64,000 nucleotides of DNA from Bos javanicus (GCF_032452875.1 NC_083869.1:73898501-73962500); one strand, 5' to 3'. Positions 43,538-54,547 are shown, numbered from the stretch's first letter. Program-made: numbers and translations. The notes: generated from the letters alone by a model not told the origin.

Positions 43538-43720
43538 TCGGAGTTATTCCCATGGCTCCCCGGGCAGCTTCCGGGAAACCAAAGTCTTTGGGTTCCGGGG
43601 GAATATGGTTGCAAAGCTGAAACTTAAAGGAATTGGTGGGAGGGCACCACCAGGAGTGGAGCCTGTGGCTTAATTTGACTCAACACGGGAAACCTCACCC
43701 GGCCCAGACACAGACAGGAC
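43538..43720 (+). pseudogene. 18S rRNA pseudogene fragment
   Basis: About 183 bp matches the third quarter of mammalian 18S ribosomal RNA: GTTATTCCCATG, GGGCAGCTTCCGGGAAACCA, AAGTCTTTGGGTTCCGGGGG, TGGTTGCAAAGCTGAAACTT, AAAGGAATTG, GGGCACCACCAGGAGTGGAG, GGCTTAATTTGACTCAACAC and GGGAAACCTCACCCGGCCC. It includes the universally conserved segment near E. coli position 910. Differences include decayed CpGs (GCGGCTT to GTGGCTT; CCGGACACGGACAGG to CCAGACACAGACAGG) and GACGGAAGG to GGTGGGAGG. A single fragment with no 28S or spacer DNA argues for a retroposed or captured piece, not an rDNA repeat. It is too short and too altered to be functional. No tail or clear target-site duplication was found. 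Confidence 0.93.
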
Positions 43721-44394
43721 GAAGTGAGGAACAGATAAATAATTGATAAGTAATAAGATTCTGGTCTGAAGAAATAGATGGCTATTTTTCAGCTCTAGGA
43801 AGAGAGAAAGGCTGCAGTCAAATATTTGCATTACTTGATGCAAATAGGAGGATTTATTTTCACCATATGCTTTCTCCTTGAACCACTCCCAGTAATAGAT
43901 AAAAGGAACCACAGAGCTGCCCAAGTCGAGAGTAATGAGGCTCTCTTGAGTTGGTGCAAAGCAGAAAAACCATATGCAGAACCATTTAATTTTTGCTTTC
44001 CCTTTGCCAGGGAGAAAAAAGAAAAGGGGGGTGAATCAAAATCTCCTCAAAATCTGATTTGGCCTTTTCCAGTGAGATCATTGATCTTCTCTATCTAGTT
44101 TTGCCAGTTAAACACTAATAATGCACTTTCTAAGGCATGATCTGTGAGTGCAATTTATTTCAAAATTCAAGCCTTCCTTCTTAAGATTATTTGCTATAAT
44201 AGATATACTGGAATAATATTGAGGATTAAATAAAAGAGGCACTTCAGAGAAAACAAATATACCAGCAGAGACTCCTCTGGAGAAACAATTTTTACTTGTC
44301 TCCTTGCACCCAAATTCAACCAATATTTTCTAGATGATTTCAGCTTCCAGAAATGAAAAGAACTAAAGGAAAAGTAACTGACCCATCAGTCATG
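43721..44394. other. unassigned sequence
   Basis: No gene or named repeat seen. Confidence 0.4.
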
Positions 44395-44560
44395 GCTATA
44401 GTTTATTGCATACACCAGACACTGGACTAGGCTCATTACACTCATGATTACCGTTAATGCTCATGATGACACCACTGACTGGCCATTATTTTACCCATTG
44501 TAAAGACTGAGAATTTGGTTCTGAAGACTTCTGTGCTCACTTCTTCAAAGGACTTGGCTA
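44395..44560 (-). mobile_element. MIR SINE
   Basis: CACCAGACACTGGACTAGGC, TCATTACACTCATGATTACC and TTATTTTACCCATTGTAAAG follow reversed MIR order. Confidence 0.65.
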
Positions 44561-45054
44561 AGCAACCTCAATTGTCAGTGACTGGTTTTCTTCCTTTCTT
44601 ATGATGGCTGATATCACTCCTCCTGTTCCAATGACTATCACTTTTTGTCAGTTGAACAATTGATTAATCAATAATGACTTCCTTTCTTCTCAGTCTAGGA
44701 TTTCCTTGGAAAGCATCTCATAGAAGACAGCCCAGACCAGTAGGTAAGTGAGGTATCCCCTTCACAAGGGGTGTGCAGGTCAACAGAAGATGTGGACACA
44801 CCTTTGCAGAGCAATGCTCAGCGATTCCTTGCAGCCTTTCCTGATACAGTCCACTCATAAGGCACTGCAGGTTCATTTGGCATTTCTGCGTGATGTTTGT
44901 GCCATTCATTTAATCACCATGGAATTATTCTTCATTTGTTTGGGGGCTACATTATTCTTCTCACCTACCCTGTTGCCTTTTTAGCTTCGTATACATTTCC
45001 TGGGGTGCTTAGCTCTCAAAAAGAACACCATGGTGATTCTTTATTCAACATTAA
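44561..45054. other. unassigned sequence
   Basis: No gene or named repeat seen. Confidence 0.4.
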
Positions 45055-45487
45055 AAAATTATTTATTCATTTGACTGCCCTGGGTCTTAGTTGTGGCACG
45101 TGGGATCTTTGAACTTTGTTGCAGCATGTGGGATCTAGTCCCCTGCTGCTGCTGCTGCTGCTAAGTCGCTTCAGTCGTGTCCGACCCTGTGCGACCCCAG
45201 GGACGGCAGCCCACCAGGCTCCCCTGTCCCTGAGATTCTCCAGGCAAGAACACTGGAGTGGGTTGCCATTTCGTTCTCCAATGCATGAAAGTGAAAAGTG
45301 AAAGTGATTCGTGTCTGACTCTTAGCGACCCCATAGACTGCAGCCTGCCAGGCTCCTCTGTCCATGGGATTTTCCAGGCAAGAGTACTGGAGTGGGGTGC
45401 CATTGCTAGTCCCCTGACTAGGGATCAAATCCCAGGCCCCCTGAATTGGAAGCTAGGAGTCTTAGCCACTGAACTACCAGGGAAGTC
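45055..45487 (-). mobile_element. CHR-type SINE split by BOV-A2
   Basis: The left part holds GACTGCCCTGGGTCTTAGTT and GTGGGATCTAGTCCCCTG. The right part resumes with GACTAGGGATCAAATCCCAG and ends CACTGAACTACCAGGGAAGT. Together they read as one reversed CHR SINE with its insertion point exactly at the duplicated target. Confidence 0.92.
45146..45405 (-). mobile_element. BOV-A2 dimeric SINE nested in CHR SINE
   Basis: A (CTG)n start, GTCGCTTCAGTCGTGTCCGA, the CATGAAAGTGAAAAGTGAAA linker and a second monomer ending GGGGTGCCATTG are present. The 11-bp duplication CTAGTCCCCTG is at 45135-45145 and 45406-45416. Confidence 0.97.
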
Positions 45488-45559
45488 CCTATTCAACATT
45501 ATTTTTAAACTTGTTCTATGTGTGAGCCATAATAGACAACAATGAAACTAAAAAAGTAA

Positions 45560-46175
45560 ATTAAGGTATACTCTCTGTCAATGAGGAGCTCACATTTCAA
45601 TGCAGGAGATAAATGTCTAAATAGCCATTTAGATACAATATGGCAATTGTAAGGATGAGAGAGTAATTCAGATGGAGAGTTAAACCTACTTGGCAGATCA
45701 GGGAAGACTTCCTGGAGGAGTTGCTTGGGTTGAATCTCAGTTTAGGTTAGGTAGGATTAACAAGATAAAGGACTGAGAGTAGAAGGAATGACAAGCAAGA
45801 ACATGGTGTATGTGGAGAACCGCAAGCTTGATGTGAATGAAAGTGGAAGTGTTAGTCACTGAGTTGTGTCCACCTCTTTGCAACCCCATGAACTGTGTAG
45901 CCTGCCAGGCTCCTCTGTCCATGGAATTCTCCAGGCAAGAATACTGGAGTGGGTAGCTATTCCCTTCTCCAGGTGATCTTCCCAAATCAGGGATCAAACC
46001 TGAGTCTCTTGCATTGCAGGTAGATTCTTTACCATCTGAGCCACCAGAAGTACACATTGAAAAGTAGGGGGTTTCGAGAGATGAGACCAGTAAATGAACC
46101 ATCATCTTAAAGGACTTGCACTGTGGTTATGGGGAAACTGAAGTGTTTTAAGCTGTAGACTTCAGTGTTCATAGG
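45560..46175 (-). mobile_element. L2 LINE 3' part, split by Bov-tA
   Basis: AATGAGGAGCTCACATTTCA, CAGGGAAGACTTCCTGGAGG, GACAAGCAAGAACATGGTGT and, after the SINE, GAGATGAGACCAGTAAATGA match reversed L2 3' sequence. The next L2 segment in order reappears at 48255. Confidence 0.7.
45839..46050 (-). mobile_element. Bov-tA SINE nested in L2
   Basis: Reversed full SINE (GTTAGTCACTGAGTTGTGTC to TTTACCATCTGAGCCACCAG). Confidence 0.94.
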
Positions 46176-46357
46176 TGCAGTCAGATAGAAAGCCCAGTGG
46201 GTGTGAAAACTGGTAATTTATTCCTGTTTTCTTATTTAACCTACAGACAGACTCTGCAAAAGATCAAAGAGAAGTGCAATGTTGCTGCATGATCACTTTC
46301 CCAGCCACACTTCCTCTCTAGCACTGGTCTTGTGAATTGATGGCTTCTTTACTCACA

Positions 46358-46471
46358 AAGGAAGAGATGGATCAGGATGTCGGAAAAAACAGAGAAAAGT
46401 AGGTGGCTTACGAACTATTAAGAGATTAAAACCAAGAGGCTTGATCATTTCTGGCTTGAGCAACAGGGTGG
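46358..46471 (-). mobile_element. L2-derived segment duplicated from/with 48351-48514
   Basis: AAGGAAGAGATGGATCAGGATGT recurs 2 kb downstream, followed in both by matching CAGAGAAAAGTAGGTGG, GAACT, TTAAAAC and a TTTCTGG(C/T)TTGAG block. The upstream copy lacks about 50 bp in the middle. Sharing of departures from the usual L2 text suggests a local duplication. Confidence 0.75.
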
Positions 46472-46504
46472 TTTCTGTGATGTAAGAAGAACTGACTCTC
46501 TAGA

Positions 46505-46640
46505 GTCATGAAGATCAAGGATCATACTCCAGCTCCAACATTTAAGTTTGGGAAAGGTACCACTACCTCTCTGAGCCTTGACTTACCCTTCTGTTAGAAC
46601 AGGTAATCATGTACAACTGATGGAGCTTTGGTGAGGCTGC
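46505..46640 (+). mobile_element. MIR fragment
   Basis: TACTCCAGCTCCAACATTTA, GGGAAAGGTACCACTACCTC and CTGAGCCTTGACTTACCCTT follow MIR order. Confidence 0.6.
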
Positions 46641-46824
46641 TTCCAAAAGAGTGACTGGCAATGGTAGGGGCTCAGTGAGTGTGAATTATTTCCCTCCATA
46701 AATATCAGATGTTTCATTGGTCTCTGAACTAAAGAAGTTTCATTTTCTCCCAATATTATGTGGGGTGGAGCAGGGAGTTAGCCCTGGCAGTGATGCAGTT
46801 CAATGACTCCTAGCTTCAAGTATG

Positions 46825-46990
46825 TGTGAGGCTCTGTGCTAGGAGCTTGTGCCTTCTAAACAAAGTTTGATTCTTGTATTTACTCTGAACGCAGGTGCAC
46901 AGTTTTATAAATGAGGAAACTGGGCCCTCAGAGATTGGATGGCTTGCCTGTGATCCTGTGGATAGAAATGTTCAAATCCAGGATCTTGTC
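46825..46990 (-). mobile_element. MIR SINE
   Basis: GTGAGGCTCTGTGCTAGGAG, TTTATAAATGAGGAAACTGG, TTGGATGGCTTGCCTGTGAT and TTCAAATCCAGGATCTTG follow reversed MIR order. Confidence 0.8.
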
Positions 46991-46994
46991 AAAA

Positions 46995-47215
46995 TTATCC
47001 TTTCCACTACTCCAAGCTTCCTACTACATACCAAGAATTTTGCTGGGCACTAGGGAACTGCAGAGTTCAATAAGACATAGTGTCACTTACTGAGAAGTTT
47101 ATGGATTAATAAGATAAGGGTGACTGATATTTTTAGGGTTCTTAGAAAATAGTGTGCATATACAGAGAGAGGTGTGCTCAGAATGCTACGGGAGCCAAGG
47201 GAGGAGGGGCAGCTA
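46995..47215. mobile_element. ancient dispersed repeat, family unassigned
   Basis: CAAGAATTTTGCTGGGCACT, AGAGAGGTGTGCTCAGAATG and GCTACGGGAGCCAAGGGAGG recur in mammalian genomes as an old interspersed element. I cannot give a reliable family name. Confidence 0.4.
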
Positions 47216-48080
47216 AGGGATGCAGGACCCTCTGTGAGACTTTGGTTTCCTTGGAGTCCATTGTCTGTAGTTTGGAGACCAGATGCTAACCATTAGGTGA
47301 AGCCTCAGGGCCAATTCCATAGAATTGCTTCTGTGGCAGAAACATTGGCCCCATCTACAAAGATTTCCTCTCTGTGTCCTCCTGGTCTGCGGGTAAGCTT
47401 ACTTTGGAAGATTTGTGCCTCATTGAGAAAGGCACGGGTCTGCGTGGTTTCCATCCATCTGCTTGGTCTTCAAGATGAGTTTTCTTTTGAATGGGGAGAG
47501 AAGCCCATTTCCTTGCCACCTGTCAGTGTTTAGTGTGCCACTGTGGCTTATTACTGTCGCTGTCTGCTGCCAAAGAGAAGTGTGCACACTTTGAGTAGCA
47601 GCTCATAAAAGTTAATATTCGGGGAAAGGAGGCCAAGCTGAGAATCGAAGTGGAAACATTTACTGACAGTGCAATTACAATCCTTGTTCTCAAGCCTCAT
47701 TCTCTGATGTCCAGCAGGGCTACCACTTCCCATCCATCCGTATTCTTCATCCTCTTCTTCATGCCATATCTACTGGGCTTGAATTCTGCCTCATTGCATC
47801 ACTCAAAATCATTGCTGAGCAGGGTTACCAACTACTGAGGAACCATTGACAACATGTTGTCAACTGTTATCTCACGTATTGACCAGGTTGTAAGTGGGGG
47901 CCGTCTGATGTTTAGGGAGACAAGAGACAATCAATTTTCTGCTGTGAAAAAGGAATGACTTCAGTCTGGTTCGCTTTAGTTTAGTTCATTCCCATGAGTC
48001 TTTCTTGAGTACCACCAAAGACTACAGAGAAGAATGACATGGTCCCTGGCTCAAGGAACTAACAAGGGGTTCCACGCGAG
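47216..48080. other. unassigned sequence
   Basis: No gene or named repeat seen. Confidence 0.4.
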
Positions 48081-48082
48081 CG

Positions 48083-48108
48083 CGTGTGTGTGTGTGTGTG
48101 TGTGTGTG
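48083..48108 (+). repeat. (GT)n microsatellite
   Basis: Thirteen GT units follow a CG-containing purine/pyrimidine alternation (ACGCGAGCGCG). Such alternating tracts favour left-handed DNA under torsion. Confidence 0.93.
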
Positions 48109-48254
48109 CACATGTGTCTGTGATGGAATGAACAAATACATATGAGATGGGACATGTCCTATATTGGGAAGAAGTGCAGGGTGATGAGAAGCCCAGGAGA
48201 GGGATATAGATGCTTCACTATTGGCATGGGGCCAGGGGTTGGAAAGGGGTAATG

Positions 48255-48751
48255 GGCATGGGATTTGCATTTAGGGGGAAAAATTACCCTGATTGCAGTG
48301 TGGAGGACTAGTCAGAGCTGTTCTAAAATAGAAGGCTACTGTAGCAGTCCAAGGAAGAGATGGATCAGGATGTTGGTGCAGGCAGAGAAAAGTAGGTGGT
48401 TCAAGAACTGTTGAGAGGTTAAAACTGGTAGACTTGGTCACCCATTACTATGGTGAGTGAGGGTGAGGCAGGTGTCAGGATCACACCAACATTTCTGGTT
48501 TGAGTGACAGGGTAGTGATGCTCCTGAATTAGATCTGATTCCTGGAAGAGATCAGACTGGGGGGATTGGAGAGGAAGAGCAAAATTCTGGTCCTTTGAGT
48601 GTGAGAAGCTTTGGGATCATTCAAGGGAAGGTGCTAATTAGGAAGTTTTACACATAAATCTGGAACTGAAAAGACAGGTCTGAACTGGTTTTCTAAATGT
48701 GTGAGTCATCTTGGTTTTGGTGGTAAGTGAAGCTGTGGGCATAGAAGATGG
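48255..48751 (-). mobile_element. L2 LINE fragment, left of an L1
   Basis: GATTTGCATTTAGGGGGAAA, ACCCTGATTGCAGTGTGGAG, CACCAACATTTCTGGTTTGA and GTGAGTCATCTTGGTTTTGG follow reversed L2 order and continue the segment that ends near 46175. Confidence 0.7.
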
Positions 48752-48842
48752 AGTTTTTAATTTTTAAAAATTGAAGTATCGTTAATTTACAATGTTGTGT
48801 TAGTTTTAGGTGTGCAGGAAAGCAAATCAGTTTTTATGTGTG

Positions 48843-48847
<5 letters not shown>

Positions 48848-48885
<38 letters not shown>
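48848..48885 (+). repeat. (TA)n microsatellite in L1
   Basis: About 18 TA units lie within the L1 3' UTR, at the position where several L1 tails in this window carry AT expansions. Confidence 0.93.
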
Positions 48886-48888
<3 letters not shown>

Positions 48889-49078
48889 CAAAACTTGTTG
48901 GCTATCTATTTTATATATAGTACTGTGTATATGTTAATCCCAAGCTCCTAATTAATCTCCCACCCCCTTTCCACTTTGGTAACAGTAAGTTTATTTCCTG
49001 TCTCTGTGAATCTATTTCTGTTTTGTAATTAAGCTCACTTGTATAATTTTTTTTTAGATTTCACATATGTATGTGCTC

Positions 49079-49278
49079 AGTCGCTAAATTGGTCTGACTC
49101 TTTGCAACCCCATGGACCGTAGCCTGCCAGGCTCCTCTGTCCATGGGATTTTCCAGGCAAGAATACTAGAGTAGGCTGCCATTTCCTCCTCCAGGGGATC
49201 TTCCTGACCCAGGGATTGAAACCACATCACCTGCATTGGCAGGTGGGTTCGTTACCACTGAGCCACCAGGGAAGCCTG
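49079..49278 (-). mobile_element. Bov-tA SINE nested in L1
   Basis: Reversed SINE from GTGCTCAGTCGCTAAATTGG to ACTGAGCCACCAGGGAAGCC. The 8-bp duplication TCACATAT is at 49071-49078 and 49279-49286. Confidence 0.95.
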
Positions 49279-49885
49279 TCACATATAAGTGATATCACAT
49301 AATGTCTTTATCTGACTTAATTCACTTAGTATGATCATTTCTAGGGCCGTTCATTTTGCTGTAAATGATATTATTTCATTCTTTTTTATGGCTTAGTATT
49401 CTATTTTATATATATATATATGTATAAAATGGCATATATGTGTATACATATATATATTATGTGGTATGTATATGTATGTACCACATGGTATTCATCCATC
49501 ATCTGTCAATGGACATTTAGTGTATTTCCACATCTTATCTATGTAAATGGTGCTACCATGAACATTGTGGTATTATGTATCTTTTCAAACTATAGTTTTG
49601 CCCAAACATGGAATTGCTGGATCATATGGCAACACTGTTTTTAATTTTTTGAGGAATCTCCACTGTTTTCCATACCGATTATACCAATTTACATTCCCAC
49701 CAACAGTGTAAGAAGGTTCCCTTTCACCATATCCTCTACAGCATTTGTTATTTGTAGATTTCAGCCTGTTCAATCATGACCATTCTGACTGGTGTGAGGT
49801 GGTATCTCACTGCAGCTTTGGTTTCCATTTCCCTAATAATTAGAAATATTGAGAATCTTTTCATTTGCCTGTTGGCCACCTGCAT

Positions 49886-51290
49886 GGAAGACAGTATTAA
49901 TTAAGAAAAGAAGGACTGATTGGGACTAGGTTTTGAACAATTCTGCTACATACAGGCTGGAGGAAGAGGATAACCCACAAATGAGATGGAGGTGGTAGGG
50001 CTAGAGAGGAAGAAAGAGCAGCAACAGGTTGTTAGACCATAAAAACCCAAGGGAAAGTATTTTGTGAAGAAGAAGGGTTAACAGAGTCAAAGGCTATTGA
50101 AAAACCAATTGAGATGAGACCTAGAACAGATGCACTGGATGTGGCTGCATGGATTTCCTTGGAGATATAAGCCAGAGCTATTTGCGTGGAATGTCAGCCT
50201 CAGATCCAGATCAGAGGGGCTATGGAGTGTGTGGTGGGGGTGGAGAAGGGGCAGTGGTGGACACTTTAGTGTTTGAGAGGAGGGGGATGAGTAGCAGCAT
50301 ATCTGGGCTAGTGCTGATGGCAGGCAAAGGCATCAAAGCAGGGAAGTACAAGAGAGAGGTTTCAAAAGTTGGAAAAAAAATATGATAGCAAAAGATTCCA
50401 CAGGTGGTAGGTGGCTGTGGGATCCAAAGATCAGATGGAGGAATGATTGTGTCAGCTTCTTTCCTTTCCTAGTAAAGGATGGTGGGGTGGATGCTCTTGC
50501 AGGAAGAAGATCTGTGTGCCTGGTTGGAAGACTCTCCTGTCTGATAGCATTTATTCTCTCTGTGAAATAGGAGGTAACATCATCTGATGAGAGAAAAGAA
50601 TGTGGGTATGTGACAAAGGCAGAGCTTCAGAAGAGTGGATGGATTTTATAAACAAATACTATGGAGAGTGACAAGGAATGATGTAGGGTATGTTTGACAT
50701 ACCCTATCTGACAAGGACGATGCAGTACATTTGCTTGGCAGGATGTGGGCTCACTTGAGGTTGGGGATCAAGACTGTGTAATGGATCTGAGATGCTCCGG
50801 TTGGCTTTTCCTGCTTAGACAGAGGCATGGAGATGGCACCCAGTTGGGTTTTTCTAGGCTTGGGTTTTGTCTGGTTGGTGAAAACAAAGGACAGCAGATG
50901 GGCCAGGTAGCCTAGGGCATGGGAAAAAATGTCATGGAAATCATAGACCATGGGGACCAGTATATGTAGAAAAGAGAGGCCTGATGACCTGGGGAGGAGC
51001 CTGAATTCTGATTCAAGAACTGCCGGAGTGAGTGTGGTCCAGCAAGATGAAAAGTGTATCAGATGGTGGCTGAAGGGGTGAGAAGGAGGGGAAGGAAGAC
51101 CATTGGAAATGAGTAGGTCAAAGGACTGATTTCTAAGAGGCCATCTGCAGGGTCATTCATGTGGATGTGGACATCAACAGATGTGGCAGAGCCTGGGTGA
51201 AGATAATAACATGCACTAACCTTCAATGGATGAAGAGAAATGACTTACAGATAAGAGCAGCTAAAAGTGGGAGGAAGACAGACCCTTTGG
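49886..51290 (-). mobile_element. L2 LINE fragment, ORF2 region, right of the L1
   Basis: GGAAGAGGATAACCCACAAA, ACAGAGTCAAAGGCTATTGA, TTATTCTCTCTGTGAAATAG and GGATGTGGGCTCACTTGAGG fit reversed L2 ORF2 (RT) order. Frames are fully degraded. The segment 51120-51290 is alike in text to 59570-59690. Confidence 0.65.
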
Positions 51291-51815
51291 TAGTAATTCA
51301 GAAAAACTTTCATTAAATGGCCCTAACCTAACCCTTCCTTTGGAGGGCATCAGTACATCCTTGTAAGTATCCTGAAAGCATCTATTCACAATTCCTTCAG
51401 CATCTACGGACTGTCAATCATTTAGCATTGTTGAGCGTCCTTTCTTTGCCAGGCACATTGCTAGAAACTGGGGTGACAGGTAAATGAGACATATTTCCCA
51501 GGGATCAAACTCTTCAGTAGAAGACACAGATGCAAAGACAGGAAACTGCAATGCCATATATTGTGCTATTTCTGAAAGAGAGGAACACTTTTCATCATGG
51601 CCCAGAGGGAATGAGGAATGGATTCTTATTGGAGATGGTGAACAAGGTGTCCCAGAAGAGAGATTTGTTTAGACTGAAAACTGGAGAGTCCAGAAGTCCA
51701 ATATCAAGGTACTGAGTGGGTTGGTTCCTTCTGGGGACAGTGAGAATCCATTCCATGCCTTGCTCCCAGCTTCAGCTAATTTCTGCAATTCTTGGCTTTC
51801 CTTGGTTTGCATGTA
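51291..51815. other. unassigned sequence
   Basis: No gene or named repeat seen. Confidence 0.4.
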
Positions 51816-52028
51816 AGCTGAGTCGCTTCAGTCATGTCTGACTCTGCAAACCCATGGACTATAGCCTGCTAGGCTCCTCTGTCCATGGGACTCTCCAGGC
51901 AAGAATACTGGAGTGGATTGCTGTGCCCTCATCCAGGGGATCTTCCTGACCCAGGGATTGAACCCTCATTTCTTATGTCTCTTGCATTGGCAGGCGGGTC
52001 CTTTATTGCTAGCTTCACTTGGGAAGCC
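51816..52028 (-). mobile_element. Bov-tA SINE
   Basis: Reversed SINE from GAGTCGCTTCAGTCATGTCT to TAGCTTCACTTGGGAAGCCC. Confidence 0.94.
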
Positions 52029-52319
52029 CTTCCGTGGTTTATGGCTCTTATCTCTGCCTCTGTCTTCATTTTGCCTACTCTCTTCTATCACTCACCCTAA
52101 ATCCAAGACTATATCATCTAGAAATCTTCAATTTTATCTGCAAAAGCTCTACTGCTAAATAAGACCAAACTCATAGGTCCGCAGGCTAGGACTTGAATAT
52201 AACTTTTTAAAGTTCACTATTCAACCTCTTATACCCTCCCTGTAATTGGCATAAGTTTATCCCCATGGTCTGATACCTGGATGTCTTTCCTTTTTTTCTC
52301 AGTACCCAAGTCCTTCCGT

Positions 52320-52538
52320 ATAACTTGCCTGGTGTCTGGCTCAGAGGGTAAAGCATCTGCCTACAATGTGGGAGACCTGGGTTTGATCCCTATGTCAGGA
52401 AGATCCCCTGGAGAAGGAAATGGCAACCCACTCCAGTACTCTTGCCATGGAAAATCCCATGGACTGAAAAGCCTGGTAGGCTACAGTCCACGGGGTCTCA
52501 AAGAGTCAGACACGACTGAGCGACTTCACTTCCTTCTT
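52320..52538 (+). mobile_element. Bov-tA SINE
   Basis: GGTGTCTGGCTCAGAGGGTA, GGGTTTGATCCCTATGTCAG, GGCAACCCACTCCAGTACTC and AGACACGACTGAGCGACTTC are present in order. Confidence 0.95.
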
Positions 52539-52565
52539 CAGCTTGTATGGTCCTGGGACCTTCCC

Positions 52566-52591
52566 CCCCCCCCCCCGCCCTTTTTTTTATT
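52566..52591 (+). repeat. (C)n followed by (T)8
   Basis: A C homopolymer of about 14 with one G is followed by CCC and a T-run. It is prone to length error in sequencing. Confidence 0.9.
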
Positions 52592-53284
52592 GTAATCTCT
52601 CCCCAAAAGTTTGAAAACCTGCTCCTGAACCATGTGTTGTCCCATGCTGATTGGCTGCTTGACACTGTTTCCTGGCCGTTGAAGATCTTCTGCCCTAAGG
52701 TGGCCACTGGCCTGTGCCTCTCTCTCTCCACATGGTCAAAGGCACTCTGTCAAATGTTCCAGCATCTTACCCTATACATCAGACCCCCTCCAGACTCCAT
52801 TTTCTCCCATCACCCACAGCCTGCTTGTTGGGGCCTGGGGCTTATATTCTTCATCCTGGGTCTAGGAACCTGGCTTCCTGCCTCTTTGACCAATCACTTC
52901 TTACTCTTCTCCCTCTTTGTGATGTCTTGATTTTTGATTCTGGCTGTGACATTTGCATCTTGCAGCAGCTCTAGCCTAACCCCATCCCAGTCCTGGATCC
53001 TAGAACCCTTCTGACCCGGCCCATTGTCTTGAGTGTATACCTATGTACAAATGAGATAGAACTTATCCCTGACCTGCTGTGTTTTCTTTCCCAGGTCTCA
53101 GGTCCTTCTGGTTCCCGCTGTCTGATCATGTCACCAGAAAAGGCCTCAGGAGGATGAGGACAACACAGGTCTCACTTTCTGAAGATCCAACAAGGTGATT
53201 GCCTTGTCCTTGCAGAGTTCACTAGGCCTGTGCTGTCCCATGTCAGTGTGTGCAGATTTCAATTTCATTGCCCCTACTTACTAA
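52592..53284. other. unassigned sequence
   Basis: No named repeat. Two overlapping frames of 86 and 127 codons on the plus strand have no recognised domains. Confidence 0.4.
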
Positions 53285-53506
53285 ATGGCCTTCCCAGGTG
53301 TTGCTAGTGGTAAAGAACTTGCTTGCCAATACAGGAGACATAAGAGACACAGGTTTGATTCCTGGGCCAGGAAGATCTGCTGGAGGAGGGCATGGCAACC
53401 CAGTCCAGGATTCTTGCCTGGAGAATCCCATGGACAGAGGAGCCTGGTGGGCTATAGTCCATAGGATCACAAAGAGCTGGACATGACTGAAGCGACTTAC
53501 CACTCA
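53285..53506 (+). mobile_element. Bov-tA SINE
   Basis: CCTTCCCAGGTGTTGCTAGT, GGTTTGATTCCTGGGCC, GGATTCTTGCCTGGAGAATC and GCTGGACATGACTGAAGCGA are present. Confidence 0.94.
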
Positions 53507-53627
53507 TACACTTACTAGATGTTTGACTTTAGGAGGGTGAATTGTCTCCTCTGCTTTAGCTTCATCTGTAAAATGGGGACAATAATAGAACTTTCTCTAG
53601 AGCTCTGTCTATATAGAAGTGTCTCTA

Positions 53628-54112
53628 TAGCAGAGACATTACTTTACCAACAAAGGTCTGTCTAGCCAAGGCTATGGTTTTTCCAGTGGTCATGTATGGA
53701 TGTGAGAGATGGACTATAAGGAAAGCTGAGCACTGAAGAATTGATGCTTTTGAACTGTGGTGTTGGAGAAGACTCTTTAGAGTCCCTTGGACTGCAAGGA
53801 GATCCAACCAGTCCATCCTAAAGGAAATGAATCCTGAATATTCATTGGAAGGACGGATGCTGAAGCTGAAACTCCAATACTTTGGCCACCTCATGTGAAG
53901 AACTGACTCTTTGGAAAAGACCCTGATGCTGGGAAAGATTGAAGGTGGGAGGAGAAGGGGATGACAGAGGATGAGATGGTTGGATGGCATCACTGATGCA
54001 ATGGACATGAATTTGTATAGCCTCCAGGGGTTGGTGATGGACAGCTTGGCGTGCTGAAGTCCATGGGGTCACAAAGAGTCAGACATGACTGAATGACTGA
54101 ACTGAACTGATA
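53628..54112 (+). mobile_element. BovB LINE 3' end
   Basis: 5'-truncated BovB starts at AGCAGAGACATTACTTTACC and ends at the CTGAACTGAACTGA tail. The coding text (CPRTAKAMVF-type strand, GLYQPRLWFF) is interrupted by stops in the sense frame, for example TGA after GAGCAC near 53737. Confidence 0.94.
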
Positions 54113-54547
54113 GGTCTGTTGGTTTGAGATTTGGCCTGATGAGGGTCAGGATAAGACATGACTCCAGGGAAGATTATAATTGCATGTTTTGCAGGGATGA
54201 CACCCCTGAGGACATTAACTTGAATGCCATATGGGGTCTCCTAAGTGTGGACTTAGGCAAAATTACCGTCAGACCACATAATTGGATAAACCGGGACTCA
54301 CTTGTGAAAGTGATTTGTTCTCTATTAGTCACATCAGAAAACTTGAGACACTTCCTGTTCTTCTTTGTACCTTGACTGCTTGGAAGCTCAGAGCTAAATT
54401 TGTGCCCTCTCTCTAGCATGTGGATGGAGCCATGTGGTCTGTTTCCCTTGCACTCTTTCTTTGACTGTGTTACTTTCATTTTGGTAATAGATATGTTTGG
54501 AATTGCAGCCCAGCTCATACTAGCTTCTCCTCCTCACAGCTAGTGGT
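54113..54547. other. unassigned sequence
   Basis: No gene or named repeat seen. Confidence 0.4.

Larger units (their letters stand above)
48752..49885 (-). mobile_element. L1 LINE 3' part nested in L2
   Basis: AATTGAAGTATCGTTAATTT, CTAATTAATCTCCCACCCCC, CATGGAATTGCTGGATCATA, TTACATTCCCACCAACAGTG and GACTGGTGTGAGGTGGTATC are the reverse complement of an L1 3' UTR plus the end of ORF2. The element is 5'-truncated. Confidence 0.92.

Noticed and set aside
43430..43720. An active rDNA unit or mitochondrial rRNA insertion
   Set aside because: Only about 183 bp of nuclear 18S is present, with no 28S, spacer or mitochondrial sequence on either side, and with CpG decay.
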